This document shows positions 61,700 to 64,000 of a stretch of DNA of 64,000 nt, one piece after another. The stretch is taken from positions 1 through 64,000 of the forward strand of contig CALUTW010000008.1 of NCBI GenBank assembly GCA_944323805.1, read 5' to 3'. Numbering within the stretch: position 1 is the stretch's first letter; each line of letters opens with the position of its first letter. This DNA comes from an uncultured Bacteroidales bacterium. GTDB taxonomy: Bacteria > Bacteroidota > Bacteroidia > Bacteroidales > UBA932. The translations under genes were made by a program, and so were the position numbers. The notes under the pieces were generated by a model, which had not been told where the DNA came from, did not search any database, and saw only the letters and a list, made by a program, of their open reading frames with translations.

Positions 61700-61838
61700 T
61701 GTTTACGGCAACCGGTTGCCGGACCACGTCCAAGGACAATTCTAACTCTATATAAGGACTGAGGTCCACCTTATGAGGGTAACTTGAAAGGGCACTTTCT
61801 GCGTCATGCATGGAATCTCCCTTTTCGGGTTACCCTCA
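61700..61838 (+). ncRNA. Candidate structured small RNA between metK and miaA
   Basis: An orphan promoter is followed by about 140 bases with strong folding potential: palindrome CGGCAACCGGTTGCCG (61706-61721), GGAC/GTCC pairs, the hairpin ATAAGG/CCTTAT near 61752-61774, and the large hairpin GAGGGTAAC/GTTACCCTC (61775-61837). No reading frame longer than a few codons is found. It may be a member of a known Bacteroidales RNA class, perhaps Bacteroidales-1 or a 6S-like RNA, but the assignment could not be made by eye. Confidence 0.45.
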
Positions 61839-62882
61839 TGGTATCCGGGTCCAATGGATATGCAGCCCTTTACGTTCCATTCCCCTGAACCAGGTCATCT
61901 GCCTCTTTGCAAACTGATGTATGGCAACCGCCAGGAGCTCCCTCATCCTGTCATATTCCAGTTCCCCGGTCAGATACAGGGTCACATATTTGTATTCGAG
62001 ACCATAATATATAAGGTCTTCAGGGCTTATCCCGCGGTCGAGAAGCCCTTTTACCTCCTCTATCATGCCCTCGGAAAGCCTTGCGTCAAGCCGTCTGTCA
62101 ATCCTTGCATTGCGCTCGTCCCTTGAGACAAGGGTACCTATATAGCAGGTATCCTTCGGAAGGAAATGCGTGGTGTCAACAGGATGGGACTGCCTGTAGA
62201 TCTCTATTTCAAGTGCCCGGATAAGACGCTTTCTCGTATCATAGTCCGTAGAATTATGGAGCGGTTTCAACGATGCAAGCATCGCTATGAGAGCGGATGT
62301 GTCCTCCTTTTCAAGACTTGCCCTCAACTCCGGGTCCGCTGGAACGTCCGGCAGGGCATATCCCCTGGTAACCGCCTCGATATACAGTCCGGAGCCGCCG
62401 CACAGCAAGGGGATGCAGTCCCTGTCCCGGATATCCTTGTAAACGGCCTCGAAATCATGCTGATACTGGAAGATATTGTATTTTTCGCCTGCCTCGGCGA
62501 TATCCGTAAGATGCACCGGGACATCCCCGTATTCGGAAAGGTCCTTGCCGGTGCCTATGTCCATGCCCCTGTATACCTGCCTTGAATCCGCGGAAATGAT
62601 TTCTACCCTTTTGCCGGCAAACCGCCTCCAGGCATTGTCCTCCGACATGTATCCTTCATCCGAAAGAAGCCGGTCCAGATACCTTGCCAGCCATACGGCA
62701 TAACGGGTCTTGCCCGAAGCGGTAGGGCCGAGTATACATATGAGATCGGTCTCCCCTGACAGGTATTTCCCGAGCAGGTCTTCCGGCACAATGGTTTCGG
62801 GTTCCGGCATTTCAGCCATAGGAGGGACGCCGGGTCTCTGCAAGACTGTTCCGGCCCCAGTATGATTCTTGTCCTTACTCAT
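61836..62882 (-). CDS. miaA: tRNA dimethylallyltransferase
   Basis: The 348-residue enzyme transfers a dimethylallyl group to A37 of tRNAs that read UNN codons, the step before MiaB. The P-loop LGPTASGKT, the segment EIISADSRQVYRGMDIGTGK and the block PLLCGGSGLYIEAV are characteristic, as is AIHQFAKRQMTWFRG near the end. An N-terminal extension of about 45 residues precedes the P-loop; an ATG 22 codons in is a possible alternative. The stop codon overlaps the GGGTAAC hairpin. Confidence 0.94.
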   Translation of the reverse strand: MSKDKNHTGAGTVLQRPGVPPMAEMPEPETIVPEDLLGKYLSGETDLICILGPTASGKTRYAVWLARYLDRLLSDEGYMSEDNAWRRFAGKRVEIISADSRQVYRGMDIGTGKDLSEYGDVPVHLTDIAEAGEKYNIFQYQHDFEAVYKDIRDRDCIPLLCGGSGLYIEAVTRGYALPDVPADPELRASLEKEDTSALIAMLASLKPLHNSTDYDTRKRLIRALEIEIYRQSHPVDTTHFLPKDTCYIGTLVSRDERNARIDRRLDARLSEGMIEEVKGLLDRGISPEDLIYYGLEYKYVTLYLTGELEYDRMRELLAVAIHQFAKRQMTWFRGMERKGLHIHWTRIP

Positions 62883-62938
62883 CCGACAGAAAATAAAAAG
62901 GATTCAGCTGCCGCTGACCGGCGGCTCACAGCGGAATA

Positions 62939-62946
62939 CAAAATTA
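62939..62946 (-). promoter_or_regulatory. -7 promoter element of miaA
   Basis: TAATTTTG on the minus strand, 56 bases before the ATG at 62882, divergent from smpB. Confidence 0.5.
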
Positions 62947-62975
62947 CTAAATTAATATTTATTCCGAAAAAGATG

Positions 62976-62983
62976 TAACTTTG
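62976..62983 (+). promoter_or_regulatory. -7 promoter element of smpB
   Basis: TAACTTTG lies 77 bases before the ATG at 63061. Confidence 0.55.
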
Positions 62984-63060
62984 CTTTCTTTCCGGGAACA
63001 GGGACGTCATTCCATGCGGATCAGGACCGGATGAATTTTCAGAACAGGGAGGACAGGGAT

Positions 63061-63516
63061 ATGCCTAAGGCAAAAAGCAATGTGGAAATAAAGAACAGAC
63101 GGGCTTCATTCGACTATGAATTTCTGGAGACGTATACTGCCGGCATAGTGCTCAGCGGCACCGAAATAAAATCCATCCGCGCCGGCAAGGCCTCTCTCGT
63201 CGATGCATTCTGCTATTTCAACAACGGGGAGCTCTATGTGAAGAATATGCATGTGGCAGAATATCACTGGGGGACCTGGGGAAAGCACGACCCGCGGCGC
63301 GACCGCAAGCTCCTCCTGACAAGGAAAGAACTCGGCAAGCTCCAGAGGGCAGTAAAGGAGAAAGGCCTGACGATAGTCGCAATCAAGCTCTACATAGCCC
63401 AGAACGGCTACGCCAAGCTGCTGATAGCCCTTGCCAGAGGCAAGAAGGAGTTCGACAAGCGCCAGTCTATAAAAGAAAAAGACCTGCGCAGGGAAATGGA
63501 CCGCGCAGGCTATTGA
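63061..63516 (+). CDS. smpB: SsrA-binding protein SmpB
   Basis: The 151-residue protein delivers tmRNA to stalled ribosomes for trans-translation. Family features: [45 protein letters not shown] near the start and the basic C-terminal tail [16 protein letters not shown]. The ATG at 63061 gives the standard start MPKAKSN; the longer frame from 63031 adds ten residues with no match. The tmRNA gene is not in this window. It is a single-gene unit. Confidence 0.96.
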   Translation: MPKAKSNVEIKNRRASFDYEFLETYTAGIVLSGTEIKSIRAGKASLVDAFCYFNNGELYVKNMHVAEYHWGTWGKHDPRRDRKLLLTRKELGKLQRAVKEKGLTIVAIKLYIAQNGYAKLLIALARGKKEFDKRQSIKEKDLRREMDRAGY

Positions 63517-63521
63517 GATTG

Positions 63522-63595
<74 letters not shown>

Positions 63596-63674
63596 GTTGC
63601 GGCTGCAAATATAGATAAAATATCCGATTATCCGCAGCTTTCGCTTCAAAATTGCCGTAAAAGGCCGCCACCTG

Positions 63675-64000
63675 TCAGACAGCGGCCTCAGTCACAACTT
63701 CATCCAGCCTTGCCTCGATGGCATCAGCCTCCTCCGATGCACCTCCGAGCCTCATTATATCGGTCAGATAATATATATACTGGCATCCGTCCTCGAAATC
63801 CGACCTTGCAAAGTCATAGAACTCGACATAGAACCTTATCGACGAGAACATTTCCCCGGCAAAACGTTCTGCCAGAGAAGTCGCCTTGTCGGCAGCACCG
63901 AGCCTGTAATAAAGGTCTACCATCTGCACAACGGCATATTCGTTTCCAGTCCTGAGATAAGAAAGGTCGAGAGGATAATGGCTCTCCGGGACACATTCCT
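63675..64000 (-). CDS. C-terminal part of a helical protein, possibly DUF2723 family
   Basis: The frame stays open to the window edge, so the start is missing; a GTG at 63929 is internal. The visible 108 residues are helical: YLRTGNEYAVVQMVDLYYRLGAADKATSLAERFA, then FYVEFYDFARSDFEDGCQYIYYLTDIMRL. A membrane-protein C-terminal TPR-like region of this kind occurs in DUF2723 proteins of Bacteroidota, which resemble protein O-mannosyltransferases, but the match rests on overall pattern only. Confidence 0.45.
   Translation of the reverse strand, partial: ECVPESHYPLDLSYLRTGNEYAVVQMVDLYYRLGAADKATSLAERFAGEMFSSIRFYVEFYDFARSDFEDGCQYIYYLTDIMRLGGASEEADAIEARLDEVVTEAAV

Overview
This window is a chromosomal, mostly housekeeping segment of a member of the Bacteroidota, most likely order Bacteroidales; the genus cannot be fixed from the sequence. 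The evidence is the repeated TAnnTTTG (-7) promoter element in front of most transcription units, the near absence of Shine-Dalgarno sites, NigD, BACON, Oar and FucP-type families, an ECF sigma factor next to a beta-barrel protein, and a division and cell-wall cluster in Bacteroidota order. Base composition is moderately GC-rich. There are no rRNA genes, CRISPR arrays or insertion sequences.

Layout. 1-5.3 kb: the end of a BACON-domain surface protein, a palindromic HSERS-type repeat, an Rpn-family PD-(D/E)XK nuclease, a GH65-type glycoside hydrolase, a Bcp peroxiredoxin and tRNA-His(GTG). 5.4-8.2 kb: a biotin-dependent carboxyltransferase-like protein whose C-terminal biotinyl-like domain has no acceptor lysine, then radC. 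8.2-10.8 kb: an operon of a NigD-like lipoprotein, an ECF sigma factor and a protein that combines a short cytosolic head, one membrane helix and an outer-membrane-type beta-barrel. 10.9-18.6 kb: upp, an operon of a LEA14-like lipoprotein, a SPOR protein and rpoN, then miaB, cls and an M23 lipoprotein.

18.66-34.3 kb is the complete dcw cluster (mraZ, rsmH, ftsL, ftsI, murE, mraY, murD, ftsW, murG, murC, ftsQ, ftsA, ftsZ). It reads in one direction, with many four-base stop/start overlaps, and is preceded by four 10-bp repeats that look like a MraZ operator. It makes UDP-MurNAc-peptide and lipid II precursors, flips or polymerises them, and builds the FtsZ/FtsA divisome. 34.4-39.1 kb holds gltX, a small membrane protein, rpiB, truB and a MATE exporter.

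39.1-45.5 kb is a sugar and metal uptake region on the minus strand: two FucP-family permeases around a ROK glucokinase, then a TonB-dependent receptor with a methionine-rich loop. 45.6-54.3 kb: rubredoxin, recO, rdgB, an S41 protease, a second MATE exporter, a YgjP-like metalloprotease, rpsO and pnp. 54.5-59.8 kb: a small barrel protein, a small helical protein with a nearly leaderless start, and a two-gene unit of an Oar-like TonB receptor and a beta-propeller lipoprotein. 60-64 kb: metK behind a SAM-II-type riboswitch and an intrinsic terminator, a candidate independent small RNA, miaA, smpB, tRNA-Ala(GGC) and the end of a minus-strand protein.

The observations most worth follow-up are the NigD / sigma / trans-envelope barrel operon, the lysine-less biotinyl domain, the metK leader, two candidate small RNAs (42996-43085 and 61700-61838), the Oar/beta-propeller pair, and a family of GGGTAAC hairpins found after several transcription units.
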